Below, one piece after another: positions 1 to 9,975 of a stretch of 34,647 nt of DNA. A program made the position numbers and the translations under genes. The first letter of the stretch is position 1. Each line of letters opens with the position of its first letter. The notes beneath the pieces were generated by a model. That model saw nothing but the letters and a program-made list of their open reading frames with translations. It made no database searches and was not told where the DNA came from. This stretch comes from Chara braunii. Lineage: Eukaryota; Streptophyta; Charophyceae; Charales; Characeae. The stretch spans positions 1,922,099 through 1,956,745 of the forward strand of contig BFEA01000284.1 in the NCBI GenBank assembly GCA_003427395.1, given 5' to 3'.

Positions 1-25
1 AGAGAGAGAGAGAGAGAGAGGGGAC

Positions 26-83
<58 letters not shown>
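1..83. repeat. (AG)n microsatellite
   Basis: Pure AG dinucleotides run over 1-20 and 34-83, split by a short GGGACAAAA-type interruption. The window opens inside this tract, so its true left end is not visible. It is not coding. Confidence 0.97.
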
Positions 84-85
<2 letters not shown>

Positions 86-370
86 GTTCGATTTATTGAT
101 ATGAGTGCGGAGTCTCCTACTACTGGTTCAATATCAGGTAAACATTCTTTACGAACTTTTTTTTTTTTTTTTTTTTTTTGGTTTAATGGGAACAAAACTC
201 CAATCTATTCGTGGGGAGCAGCACGTGCTGGGAACCAGGTCCATCGTCCCACATGGAAATATACCTAGAATTTTGAAAGTTGAGATATCGGGGCCATTAC
301 CCGACTTTGGCTAAGAGAAATTGGGGCTCCTTAGGAAATTACTACGACAAACTTCAAAAATAGGCAAAAA
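84..370. other. Unassigned spacer with poly-T tract
   Basis: No gene is seen. A run of 23 T occupies 157-179. Just after it, around 210-260, is a stretch with CAGCACGTGCTGGGAACC and a GTCCCACAT-type motif, a combination often met in plant repeats. A similar GTCCCACAT motif occurs in inverse orientation near 34380-34430 at the other end of the window. A short frame at 105-314 is not credible because it crosses the poly-T tract. Confidence 0.6.
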
Positions 371-745
371 TTCAGAAAACGACTCAGAAACCCCTCCTCA
401 ATCCTCTTTACCTCACTCCGACAAGACTTACTGCAAGAGAGTCACAATCTTCGCTGCTGTTGTACCCTATTTCCATCCTACCAGCTAGCCCCTCACTAGT
501 AGGATGCTTGATATCCCACCATCCTTTTTTGAAGACCCCACCCACCCTTTCTTTGAAACAAAAAGATATGCACAATTCAGAAAAGGACTCAAACACCACC
601 AATCAATCCCCTGTACCCCACTCCGGCAAGACTTACTGCAGCAGAGTCACCATCTTCGTTGCTGCTATACCCTATTCCCATCCTACCAGCTAGCCCCCTC
701 ACTAGTAGGACGCGTGATATCCCACCATCTCCTTCTCCCACTCAC
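371..745. repeat. 205-bp tandem duplication
   Basis: Two consecutive copies begin at 371 and 576 with TTCAGAAAA-GACTCA. Both carry AAGACTTACTGCA at a fixed offset (423 and 628) and then the same run of text through CCTACCAGCTAGCCCC and an ACTAGTAGGA-type motif into CCCACCATC. The offset is 205 bp throughout. A third, more diverged copy of the AAGACTTACTG part lies at about 1738-1865. Frames that cross the block open in several phases and look like chance frames. Confidence 0.85.
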
Positions 746-889
746 CTGGATCTCTTTTTTTAAAACGTTTGATAACACTTGCAATAATTCAGGAGGCATG
801 GGAATAGACCGCAAAGGTCCTACAAATGCTCCAAAACCCTCGAAATCTCTAACAAACCCTTCCAAAGTTTTCCAACACTGTCTTACTCT

Positions 890-1870
890 CTGCCGAGCTC
901 TTTCAGGCCTCACACCCCCACATCCTGCTAGGTTACAGGGCAACACAACTCACCCCAACTCCGACCAGCGTCGTCCCAGCAACAACCCTTGGTTGTCACG
1001 TGGAATGCCCACCCCAAAGCATTCCCAGATCTCTCTACTAGGCCTCATGCTCCTGCATCAGCAGGTTATAGGGCAACGCACCAGCACCGACCAGCGTCGT
1101 TCTGGCATCGAACAGTCGCAGATCACTGAGTATAACAACATCGAAGCCACCTAAAACGAGTTGCTAGGAGTTTCCAAAGTCCAAAAACATTCTTAAGACC
1201 ACCAAACAGTCAACTTACTTGTGAAGAAAACAGAAACCAACTAAGATTATCCGAGGTTTTCAAACAAAAAAACACCTGCCCCGGTGCATTTCAGCAACTC
1301 AATCTTATCCGCCTCCGCCTGAAAACCCAATGCTCAATATTTACCAGGCCTCATACCCCCAACTGCTAGGTTACAGGGTGGCGCGACCCACCCAGAACCC
1401 CCCCCCCTGCTAGGCTACAGGGCAGAGCAACCCGCCCTGACTCCGGTCAGGGTTGACTAAGTACCTGCCCACCAACAGACAGTACAGCGCCTTCCATCCT
1501 CGACAACTCCCCAGATCTCTCTACCAGGTTTCATGCCCCCGTACAGCTCGAGTTACAGGGCAGCGCTATCAAGCCCTGACACCAACCAACGTCATTCTGG
1601 CCTCGTTCATTCGCAGACCACTGGGACCAACGGACGCCAATAGATAACAAACAAGCCACCAATCCTCACCATAGTTGTGGTTTCCATCATCCAGCTCCTT
1701 CAGGCACTGGTTGCAATCGCCCAACAAAATTCATTCTCAATCCTACGTCGGTAAGACTTACTGTGGTTGAGCCACCATCTCCACCGCTGTTGTACCCTAT
1801 TTCCGCCCTACAGGCTAGCCCCTTCACCGCAGAGCGCGTTATCTCCAACCATCACCGCCAAAACAACCCA
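890..1870. repeat. Degenerate higher-order repeat block
   Basis: The motif TAGGTTACAGGG or a close variant recurs at 929, 1062, 1367, 1411 and 1550. It is usually preceded by CAGATCTCTCTAC and AGGCCTCATGCCCC-like text. It is usually followed by GGCAACRCA, then CCGACCAGCGTCRTYCTGGC. Order is conserved but spacing varies, so this is a decayed tandem family rather than a gene. A diverged copy of the flanking 205-bp repeat closes the block at about 1738-1865. No function is assigned. Confidence 0.7.
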
Positions 1871-3060
1871 CTACAACGAGCATAAACTTATATACACGTT
1901 GTTTCAAATTAAAAAATAAGAGGTTAAATTATGACGTAAAAATCGAAAATGAAAATTGTAGAAGATTTTTTTAGAAATTTGAGATTCGAATTCCAACACT
2001 TTGAACAAAAAAATTAAGGAAAAAGTTATAGGAGATTAAAATTTAATATTTTAGCAGGTAGACCTGTGGATTTTGGAACGACGTTCTTAGAAATTATGAA
2101 TTTATTTAGGATATGTAATTAGGAAATCGAACTCTAATTTATTTGTGATATGTAAGAACGACATCAACTAAAGTCCATCGTTATGAATTCACAAGACCTA
2201 ACAATCCGTGCGAAAAAAATCGGATGATGAGAATAAGCAACAAATTAAGATCACACTTCAGATTAACTTACTAGAAGACCTAAATTAAGTCATTCCATCA
2301 GAGATTATATTGTGTTTTGAAACCCACCCATTCACATATTTTAATATCATGCAATCTGAAAACGAAACTTAGAATCAGTGAATCAACACATAGAATCTAC
2401 TAGGACTCCCCCGAGACAATGATTCAACAGTGTAAAAGTGCTGACGAACTATTCATACATGTACGGGTAGTAAAAAAAATTAATATGCCTAAATCCATAC
2501 ATGCGCGTGGTAGGACGACTCACCCTGGAGTCTCCATCCTACCACTTATTTTTCCTTGCTCATCTCTTGGCTTTTTCAACCCTTCCACCTTTTCTTGAGT
2601 TTCTCTCTGTTTATCCCCCTCCATCCTCCTTCTTTTTTTTTTTTTTTTTTTTTTCCTTCGGACAAAGAGAAAGGTTATAGGCAGAGGTTACATCGGGCAT
2701 AGCACCCACGATCTAACCCGACATTTTTTAGGTAGACCTTGATTGGACATCCAACAAGGAACTATTTTTGGACTTCGTTATCGCGATCTTGATCTTCTCC
2801 CTCGCCTCCTTCTTCGTTTTGCTTCCCCTTCCCCCATCTCTCATCCGTGGTATCTCCCTCATGTGTGTGGTCAATAAGGGACCTTTCTTCTATGTATGCA
2901 AGTTCCTTTTCCTTCTCTCACATGTGTGGTGTGTGATAGGATGTCACGTCCGTCCTAATTAGGTCATAACTTATCTTTGAGTCTTCCACTACGCTACTTT
3001 GTGCAATTTTGTATGTATCGAGATATACATTATTTGTTGATGTTTTCTTGACATTGCATT
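1871..3060. other. AT-rich sequence, nothing recognised
   Basis: No gene, RNA or recognisable mobile element is seen. The first 700 bases are AT-rich and have stops in all frames. A CT-rich segment with 22 T at 2633-2654 follows. The short frame at 2768-2962 has a hydrophobic, low-complexity product typical of pyrimidine-rich DNA and is not called. Confidence 0.6.
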
Positions 3061-3150
3061 GTCCATTCAATCTTTTTTGTCACATTGCAGATCCTTGGCT
3101 CCATACATATTGCCCAACTGGGCATGTGTCATACACACACATATAAATAT

Positions 3151-3500
3151 GGGGCAAACTGTTGCGGTTGGACCTCCTGTTGAGTTGGTGATAGCCCGAT
3201 GAAACAGTCTGGCACAGTTAAGCTTATTTCGTGCACTTGTGTATAGCGAACATGACAACACGTACACACAGACAATCATTATTGTCAGTTGTTTGAACCG
3301 ACAGTCTGGTAGGATTGCAGGGTTGGAGTGAGCATAGTCGACCACCTTTTTCTTTGGGGTATATCGAACTATGTGCAATGTGTTGATGCCTTAACCATGA
3401 GTGGAACGCATCCTTGGTAGACTGTGGGGGGGGGCAGGTTGTTGGGGTTGATCCTCCTGATGAGTTTGTGGAAGTCTGATGAAACAGTATGTCACCCTCA
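3151..3500. repeat. 279-bp duplicated unit
   Basis: A segment reading GTTGCGGTTGGACCTCCTG followed by GAGTTGGTG and GATGAAACAGT (3151-3210) recurs as GTTGTTGGGGTTGATCCTCC followed by GAGTTTGTG and GATGAAACAGT (3430-3488). A third partial trace with GACGAAACAACCTGACACAG is at 3985. The units are separated by sequence rich in ACAC, so AC-tract growth may have spread them apart. Confidence 0.7.
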
Positions 3501-3619
3501 TATACCGAGCACACACATTGTACAAAGCTATTTGTAAGTCATGAAGCAGCTGCACCCAAAACCACACATAGTACTATATGACACAAACATAGCACAAAGT
3601 TGATTGTGAGTGACAAATC

Positions 3620-4300
3620 TTCTGCACCAAACAGAACACACACACAGCATACACATAACGCACACATAGCACATAAATAGCATAATAGTACACACACAAC
3701 ACGACAATACACACATAGCACACGTAACACACACATAGCACACACATAGCGCACATATAGCACATACATACCATGATAGTACACACATAGCACATACGTA
3801 ACACACACATAACACATACATAACACATACATAACATGATAGTACGCACACATGATACGACAATACACGCATAGCACACACGTAACACACACATAGCACG
3901 ACAATACACACATAGCACACACACACGTACACATACACACCCGCACATACACACACACACATACACACACATTCAGCCTCCTTCGACGAAACAACCTGAC
4001 ACAGTCATGCTCTTTCTGAGAGTATGGCGGATATGACAACACACGCACACACACACACGAACACGAACACAAGCACGCACACCCCTGTGATATATTGTGA
4101 CTATCAACCACCTCTCCCGCTCTCTCTCTCTCACATACACACACACACACACAAGTAGTGGTGTACACTTCCGTTTTCAAGCAGTAGATTCATTCGATAT
4201 TGTTCATCCTATCGATGAAAGTATCGTGAGGTCACCGAGAGGTAGGAACACACATACACACACACGCCCACACACCCACACACACACACACAAGTAGTAA
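3620..4300. repeat. AC-rich imperfect microsatellite
   Basis: Long imperfect (CA)n with recurrent inserts such as ATAGCACA, ATAACACA and CATGATAGTACACA covers 3630-3980, with purer AC runs at about 3940-3970, 4040-4060, 4134-4152 and 4250-4292. The Cys/Val/Tyr-rich minus-strand frames across 3528-4180 are simply translations of this tract and are not genes. Confidence 0.93.
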
Positions 4301-4365
4301 TGCGTAGTTTCATGTTGTACCGGTAGATTCATTTGATTTTGCTAATCCTATTCAGTGGAAGTACT
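4151..4365. repeat. Tandem pair with 140-bp period
   Basis: Two units start at AAGTAGT directly after an AC run (4153 and 4293). They share GTAGATTCATT, a GAT-TTG-type stretch and ATCCTAT, and end in a GAAAGTA/GAAGTA motif. The AC run between them is part of the unit, so this is a compound minisatellite. Confidence 0.7.
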
Positions 4366-5105
4366 ACAACACCAATGGCGAGATTTTGAAGACTTACCTG
4401 CTCTCACTCTCTCTCCATCCTCATCTTTGTCTATCGACAGATTGAAGCCCCCCTCCACAACGCAACCTGATCTGTCACGAAATGCAACATACAGAGACCA
4501 CAACATGGGAGACATCACAAGCACAAACGCGCATTCAACAAGTCGGGCGGATGGCGGACTCGTCCTCACGATGTCATCGGCGGATGCATCACGCATCACG
4601 CAAGTCTCCACCCTCGCACATCGTAAGTAGCGAATGCAGGGCCGAGGCTACCTGCCCCACCGCCCCATGGCGCCGGTCGGATGCAACTTGAAGGAACGTG
4701 AAGCCTCCTTACCAAGTCGCGATACCTCCCAGATAGATGAAACCCGCTGCAGTGAGTGCGGACACGAAGGCAACACTTCAACAAAGCCCCAATCGCTCTC
4801 CCCGATACCTACGGGGTGAGAGTCGACGAGGGGTAAGTTCCCCCCCCTCCCTCTCTCTTTTTCTTCTTTTTCTTTTTCTTTTTCTTTTACTTCTTCTTCT
4901 TCGTGAGTCCGCTTTCGCCTCGCCGCTGTGCTCTTCGCCCTTCAACACACGACGTTCCTCTCCTTCCTGACGGTGTTCTCCTCCGTGCACCATGCGAACT
5001 TACCCGTAGTAGTCGTTCATGATGGTCTCCCCGTAGTTGTGTTTTCCTTGCGATGGTTAGTCCCAACTCCCTCAAGCGATCGTCGTGGCTTTAAGGTTGG
5101 GATCA
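4366..5105. other. Moderately GC-rich region, no gene assigned
   Basis: Several short frames occur on both strands (for example 4355-4630 plus, 4737-4970 plus and 4778-4993 minus), but none shows a recognisable domain. The Arg/Lys-rich and Leu/Phe-rich ones translate a CTT-rich pyrimidine tract at 4845-4900. A spliced gene with small exons cannot be excluded by eye. Confidence 0.4.
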
Positions 5106-5271
5106 GTGCGAGATGGCAGGTGGCCAAAACCTCCGTCGTAATGGCAGGTAAGTTTTTGAATCCCTGTCGATGAATCTCTCGTGGATCCGTGCGAGTTGGC
5201 AGATGGCCAAAACCTCTGTCGTAATTGCAGGTAAGTTTATGAATCCCTGTCGATGAATCTGTCGTGGATTC
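5106..5271. repeat. 83-bp tandem duplication carrying GCAGGTAAGTTT
   Basis: Units at 5106-5188 and 5189-5271 both read GTGCGAG, then GGCCAAAACCTC, then GTCGTAAT-GCAGGTAAGTTT, AATCCCTGTCGATGAATC and GTCGTGGA, with few differences. Each contains CAGGTAAGT, the ideal plant 5' splice-site consensus. A partly similar GCAGGTAAGTTTATT string occurs in the big element's LTRs at about 11527 and 25420, but the flanks do not clearly align. Confidence 0.85.
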
Positions 5272-5740
5272 CATGGCAGATTCATTCAAGTAGGAAAAAA
5301 TCAGATATGGATCCAAGCAGAACAAAACAAAAATAAAAGTAACAAGAGAAAAAAATCTAACTGCTAACAAAACAAATAATAAAAAAATAAACTAAAAATA
5401 AAAAAATAAAAGAATATAATTGCCAACATCTCTGCCGTGTCAACTGTCGGGCAGACCAACTAACTATGTAGCGGTACCCCTACGGCCCGGCAGTGAGGCC
5501 GAACTTGTTTCAAGCCGTCGACCTGACCCTGACCCGATACCAGGTTGATTCCCGTACCTGGAACTAGATCGGTATATCACTTCGGCCTAGGCCTAAGTCC
5601 GGTCGGTCAGTTGGTTCATTCATTATTCATTCGTTCATTCATTGATCTGGAGTCACCTTCACTCATCTGCTGTTTTTCGTGTGTGTCCATCTCCTCTCTC
5701 TCTCTCTCTCACCATCACCTCACGTGCCATTTGCACGTGT
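5272..5740. other. Unassigned; possible LTR upstream of a primer-binding site
   Basis: The first 160 bases are A-rich (AATAAAA runs). They are followed by a GC-richer stretch, ATTCATTC repeats near 5611-5644 and a CT run at 5693-5710. If the primer-binding-site call at 5748 is right, this would be part of a decayed Copia-type LTR ending in CACA at 5746. I could not find a matching second LTR. Confidence 0.3.
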
Positions 5741-5747
5741 GCCACAT

Positions 5748-5759
5748 TGGTATCGGAGC
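5748..5759 (+). other. Possible tRNA-iMet primer-binding site of a decayed retroelement
   Basis: The string TGGTATCGGAGC has one mismatch to TGGTATCAGAGC, the complement of the initiator-Met tRNA 3' end that primes most plant Copia elements. It sits 1 base after CACA, which would suit an LTR terminus. One-mismatch 12-mers occur by chance at an appreciable rate in a window this size, and no gag is readable downstream. Confidence 0.35.
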
Positions 5760-5983
5760 GGAGTCTCGACCTCTGCTCTCACCCTCCCGCCCCTCTTCCG
5801 TTATCCAGCAACCAGGATCAGCCATCTCCAAAGCTGGTACATGTAACTGCATCTGGTCATCAACGTGACCAGGTACATTCTTTAACCAAGTTTAGCGTTT
5901 TTCATCATCCCTGCCAGCTGTTGTTGCTCTCCTACGGACGTTGCGATGCTGCTGTTGGTGCGAATGTGCAAAAAACGCCCGAA

Positions 5984-6139
5984 CGCCCGCTCCTCCTACC
6001 GATTGAATGACCCGCTGAAGTGTTCGGATTGTCGGCGGTTCGCAGCTGACGCTGCTGTGAGAAGTTCATCGACCCTTATCATTGAAGAAGGAGAAGTCGT
6101 AACGAGGTTCTCGTTGGTGAACCTGCGGAAGGATTATTG
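5984..6139 (+). pseudogene. 18S rRNA 3'-end fragment (decayed)
   Basis: This is the last part of nuclear small-subunit rRNA in plus orientation. Recognisable blocks in order are CTCCTACCGATTGAATG, GAAGTGTTCGGATTG, GAGAAGTTCATCGA, CTTATCATT, GGAGAAGTCGTAACGAGGT and GTGAACCTGCGGAAGGAT. The terminal GGATCATTG is read as GGATTATTG at 6131-6139. The universally conserved AACAAGGTTTCCGTAGGTGAACC stretch is mutated at several positions. Part of the variable helix before GAGAAG is missing, and everything 5' of the CACCGCCCGTC region is absent. This cannot be a working rRNA gene. The sequence after 6139 may be ITS1-like but I cannot confirm it. Confidence 0.88.
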
Positions 6140-6361
6140 ACACGTGGACAACCGACCTCTTGCCACGTCAACACGTCTCCCCTTCGCGCTCTCCTCTCTT
6201 CCAGCCCCGCGTCTCTACCCCCGCTCCTGTGGTGGGGGTTTTGTTGCTGGATCGCCAGTGCGTCAATGATGAAATTTTGAGACGAAGTGTTGTTGATTGC
6301 TGCCATGACGTCAAAGTCTTCTTAAGGGAAGGTGCTGTCGAACTTTCAGCACAACGGTATC
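6140..6361. other. Spacer between 18S fragment and OLD LTR
   Basis: No gene is seen. It could be degenerate ITS1, since it follows the 18S terminus directly, or the internal end or flank of the OLD element. A purine run (AAGGGAAGG) ends about 30 bp before the LTR start, too far for a normal polypurine tract. Confidence 0.4.
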
Positions 6362-6663
6362 TGTGCGAACACCCTTACAGAGGTATCCGCCCTGGTTTAT
6401 GCAAGTGAATGAAAAATAGATTAGATTAAAATTTGACTACACCTTGCGAGTCGTGGTTGTGTCTCGGCTACCTTGACAGAGGGGTTGACCACAAGTAAAT
6501 AGTGTATGGGCGCACAAATTTAAGGCGCATGTGATCTCGTTTTCTTATTGATGATTGTAAAGACAGTCGGTTGTCGACTATTTAAAAAAAAAAAACAGAT
6601 TAAATGATATTTTATTTTGATTGGCACGCTTGACCGTGACATATGCGTACGTGTGGAGGACGA
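6362..6663 (+). mobile_element. OLD LTR, 5' segment (interrupted)
   Basis: Plus-strand sequence is collinear with the start of the LTRs of the 21-kb element (read on its minus strand). Matches in order are TGTG-CGAACACCC at the terminus, ACCCTTACA-AGGTATCCGCCCTGG, GCAAG, AAAATAG, TGTGTCT, GTTGAC, TTAAGGCGCATGTGAT and GTGGAGGACGA. It ends abruptly at 6663, where the 21-kb element begins, and continues at 27734. Divergence from the inserted LTRs is high, roughly one third by eye, so this is an older or different subfamily. Whether it is a 5', 3' or solo LTR cannot be told. Confidence 0.82.
6660..6663. repeat. Target-site duplication, left copy (ACGA)
   Basis: ACGA precedes the TG terminus at 6664. 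The same ACGA at 27734-27737 follows the CA terminus at 27733. The uninterrupted order GGAGGACGACATCG is preserved in the element's own LTR (reverse complement of about 13595-13608), so the empty site can be inferred and ACGA is present once in it. Four bases is shorter than the five usual for plant LTR elements. Confidence 0.7.
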
Positions 6664-7133
6664 TGTCGAGCTCATCGGTCCGACACCGCACGAAGCAGCG
6701 CGGGACCCTCTCGGTCGCGTCACGCAGAAGTTGGACTTAATCCTCGTCACAAAATACACATGGAGCTTCTGCAAGCCGCTCCGGCCAAGTGCGTCAGCCA
6801 TACCTCTCCCGAGCCCCTACGATAGGATAGGGTCTACACGAGGCACGACTTACCTCCACCTTACGGGAACTGTCACCTCCCCTCGGTGGGCATATCCCCG
6901 CCGAGCTACCAGTCCACAGTACGAAAGCTAATCAGTTGCAATCGCATAGGTGGACCAACCGAGGGCGTTTCTCGTTCATTATAGCATAGGGGGTACTGGC
7001 GGTATTATGCCTCTATCGAACCCGCACGCGAACCGACATCTTGGGGGCTGAGGTCCCAAGCGAGACTTGTCGCCGGTCGACTAGGATGCATCCCACACGC
7101 CACGCACACACCACTATAAAGAACATGAAAATA

Positions 7134-7154
7134 AACACACACACACACACACAC
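7134..7154. repeat. (AC)n microsatellite in the 3' LTR
   Basis: About ten AC units are followed by GTACATATACACATAC. The corresponding tract in the 5' LTR (20273-20301) is longer, so the repeat changed length after insertion. Confidence 0.9.
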
Positions 7155-8489
7155 GTACATATACACATACAAAACGACACTGAACAAACAACGCGACAAC
7201 AGTCCTATTCCCTTAGTAGCCATCTCATAACTTTCCGATGCGAAAATCGGATAGGCGTCGCGAGTGAGATTTAGTATAAAACCGCGCATACGCAGGGCTA
7301 ACTCATACCGACTCTCAATGCAAGCGTACGCAATAGGTCGCAATGATGGCGTACTATGTAGTACCAATACTCATGCGGTCCTCGTTAATCTCAAGGGTCG
7401 CATTCGACACTCAAGTGTCAGCTGACATGCGCCCTGAGGGTTAATCTCTAGACGCTGGACAACCGCCAAGTGCGGTTGAGAACCACACCCTCGTCTACAC
7501 CCTCTTCTGCACCCTACGGAGAGTGGCTGGTACAAAGGTTCATGCCTGTGGTGGCAATCGTCTCTTATGGCCTTGGAGATCAGGTCCTTCACCTAGGGCC
7601 TGAAGAGAAATCAAGGGGTTTGACTTGACGGCTGCCACGGACTACAACGTCCCAATATAGAACTCTAAAAAATAAATGATAACATGGGATTTCCCTTTTC
7701 TTTCAAAAAACATATTTTGTTCAACCCTTACGCGCGGTCCCAATAGGCCCCGTGAAACACTCAAGACATATATATTTACATATATATAAAGGGTTATTAA
7801 TATAGGACGGTCACTTCTCACTGTCACAGTGAGACTCCACTTAGCCATATATATATGTATGTGAGCGCAAACAGTCAAATCCAAAGTCTGAATCACAAAA
7901 CATACCTGCAATCACATCAAAGATTCAACCAAAACAATTCATACACTATACGGGGTCAACTTCAACCATTCTTTGCACTCATATCCCTTGCTTTTAACCA
8001 TACAAGCCTCACTCTTTGTGCAACTCTCAAAATAAAATACTCAGTACTTTTATTTAAATGGTCATTTAAAATAAAATCCGGGTTAAAACACAACAAAACA
8101 GTTCACATCACAAGGGTAAAACCTTTAGGTTGAGCAGTAGGAGTGAACTGGAGTTGAATCGTAAACCGACGAATCGACAACCGACCTGTTATCAATGATA
8201 ACAGAAAATGATCCTCGTAGGATAAAGTTGAATCTAACCCAAATCCTGAATCAACCGATCAAGAATACCTGTAACACAAAACGTGTCAATCCCCAAGCTA
8301 GATCTATAAGTCAATGGGGAATAATCTCCACACCACGACCCCACAAAAAAATGTTCTACTTAGCTAAGTCTGAATCCACCTCTAAGCAAGTGTCCAAAGC
8401 AAAAGGAGACCAATGGCAGAATCTTCCCTATTTAGGGTGGATTGCCAGAATCGACACCTGTCAAAATATAACCTATTTTCTCTAAACAA

Positions 8490-8800
8490 AAGAATTTCGG
8501 CAGCACTTCCCGTAGGAAAGTGTTTTCTCATAATTAAAAATAACTCAAATATGAAAAAAAACGATCTCTAACTCTGGAAAGTCAAAATTTGTCGAACTCC
8601 CTGAATTAGTAAAAATTCGGGCAGCACTTCCTTTAGAAAGGTATACCTCCCATATTTATACTAAGTCAGATGTGAATTCAGACATGGAACCTGAGTTCAA
8701 ATAAGACAAAATCCAACTAACTCCTTAATTTTGCAGAAATTTTGGCAGCGTTTTCCGTAGAGGAAGTGACTTACCAAGATTTNTACAAGACCAAGTATAA
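8490..8800 (-). repeat. 122-bp tandem array, 3 units (3' LTR)
   Basis: The core GGCAGCRCTTCC followed by an AGRAAGTG-like motif occurs at 8499, 8620 and 8744. Each is preceded by an AATT-rich stretch and followed by TATTTATA/TTATAACTAAGTC-like text. The spacing of 121-124 bp is repeated in the 5' LTR (22262, 22388, 22511). Confidence 0.82.
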
Positions 8801-9091
8801 TAAAAGATCCCAGAAAATGCAGAAATTGATCTAAGTAAAAAAACTTAGCTCAGAAAATGTAGAAATTAAAACTAACTCCAATGACTCTAGCACGTGGCGA
8901 GCAACTAAAGCAACTACCTACCAAACTGAAATTCAAACCAAGTAGTAGCCTTACTCAGTCACATGCAGGCCAAACCACAAAGGTAAGTACTCTCACCATC
9001 CCAAAGTCAACCTTATCAAACAATAGTTCGTAGTCTTTCATGAGTTGTCCCTTCATACCCAACTTACATAAGGCATAAAGTCGAACCACAA

Positions 9092-9975
9092 AAACTTATG
9101 GGACATGCCTAACTTAGCCAAGATTTACACAAACAGAGGGCACAACTACTTCTCTCTTCTTTTGGGCATATAACTATGTCATTATAGTCGCCATGAACTG
9201 TCTAAATAGCCAAGTTATATATACCTCTCCAAACTTAATCTTCAAAGTGGGCGTAGGACTGAGCCATTAATCTTCGAAACAATGCTCAGCCGGCCCAAGC
9301 TACCTTCAATTGTACTCTTAGTTATACTCTCTCCAGTTTGTGATAAGCTATAGTCAGACCACCCAAACTTATGGGACCCTGCCTAACTAGCTTGTTCATA
9401 GATAAAATAGTAATAAAATATAGCCAAATTATAGTCTTCGGGTTCCAACATGTGCGAGGCATTGGGCCAAGCCACCTAAACTTATAGAATAGTCTGATTT
9501 TCTGCCTGGTTCGTTCCTCTCTGATCCAATCTGTGCGTGGCATGGAGTCGAAGTCCCCCAAACTTATGGAATAGCCTGACTCTCTGCAAAAGTTACTCCC
9601 TCATAATAAAAGCAGGAAGAGGCTGAGCCACCGAAACTTATAGAATGACTCATACCTCCTCGCAGAACCAAAGAAACTGAGAAAGTCCAAGTAAACGAGG
9701 CAACCAAGTCACCTGAACTTACAGAATGTGCTTGGTTCCTGAAAAGTCAATCACAGTCAACCCTCACAAGTCAGAGCAACCAGACCACATAAACTTATAG
9801 AATGACTTGACTCTCGATGCAATTCCATAGCATTGGGTTTCTCAAAACTTATGGGGACTTCCCAGCCTCCAAAGCAATCAGACCACCCAAACTTATGGAA
9901 TGGTTTGATGCTCCAAACAATCCAAAATAAACATAGCAATGGGTCTCCCCAAACTTATGGGGACTTCCCAGTCTC
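9092..9975 (-). repeat. AAACTTAT tandem array, 10 units (3' LTR)
   Basis: The core CCACCYAAACTTATRGAATRRCYTGA or a variant occurs at 9092, 9365, 9478, 9560, 9634, 9715, 9791, 9845, 9889 and 9951. Intervals are 273, 113, 82, 74, 81, 76, 54, 44 and 62 bp. Short frames across it, such as 9833-10078, are by-products of the repeat. The role is unknown. Confidence 0.88.

Noticed and set aside
3528-4180. Cys/Val-rich minus-strand proteins of 132-213 codons
   Set aside because: They are translations of imperfect (CA)n in different phases. Three overlapping frames give the same repetitive composition.
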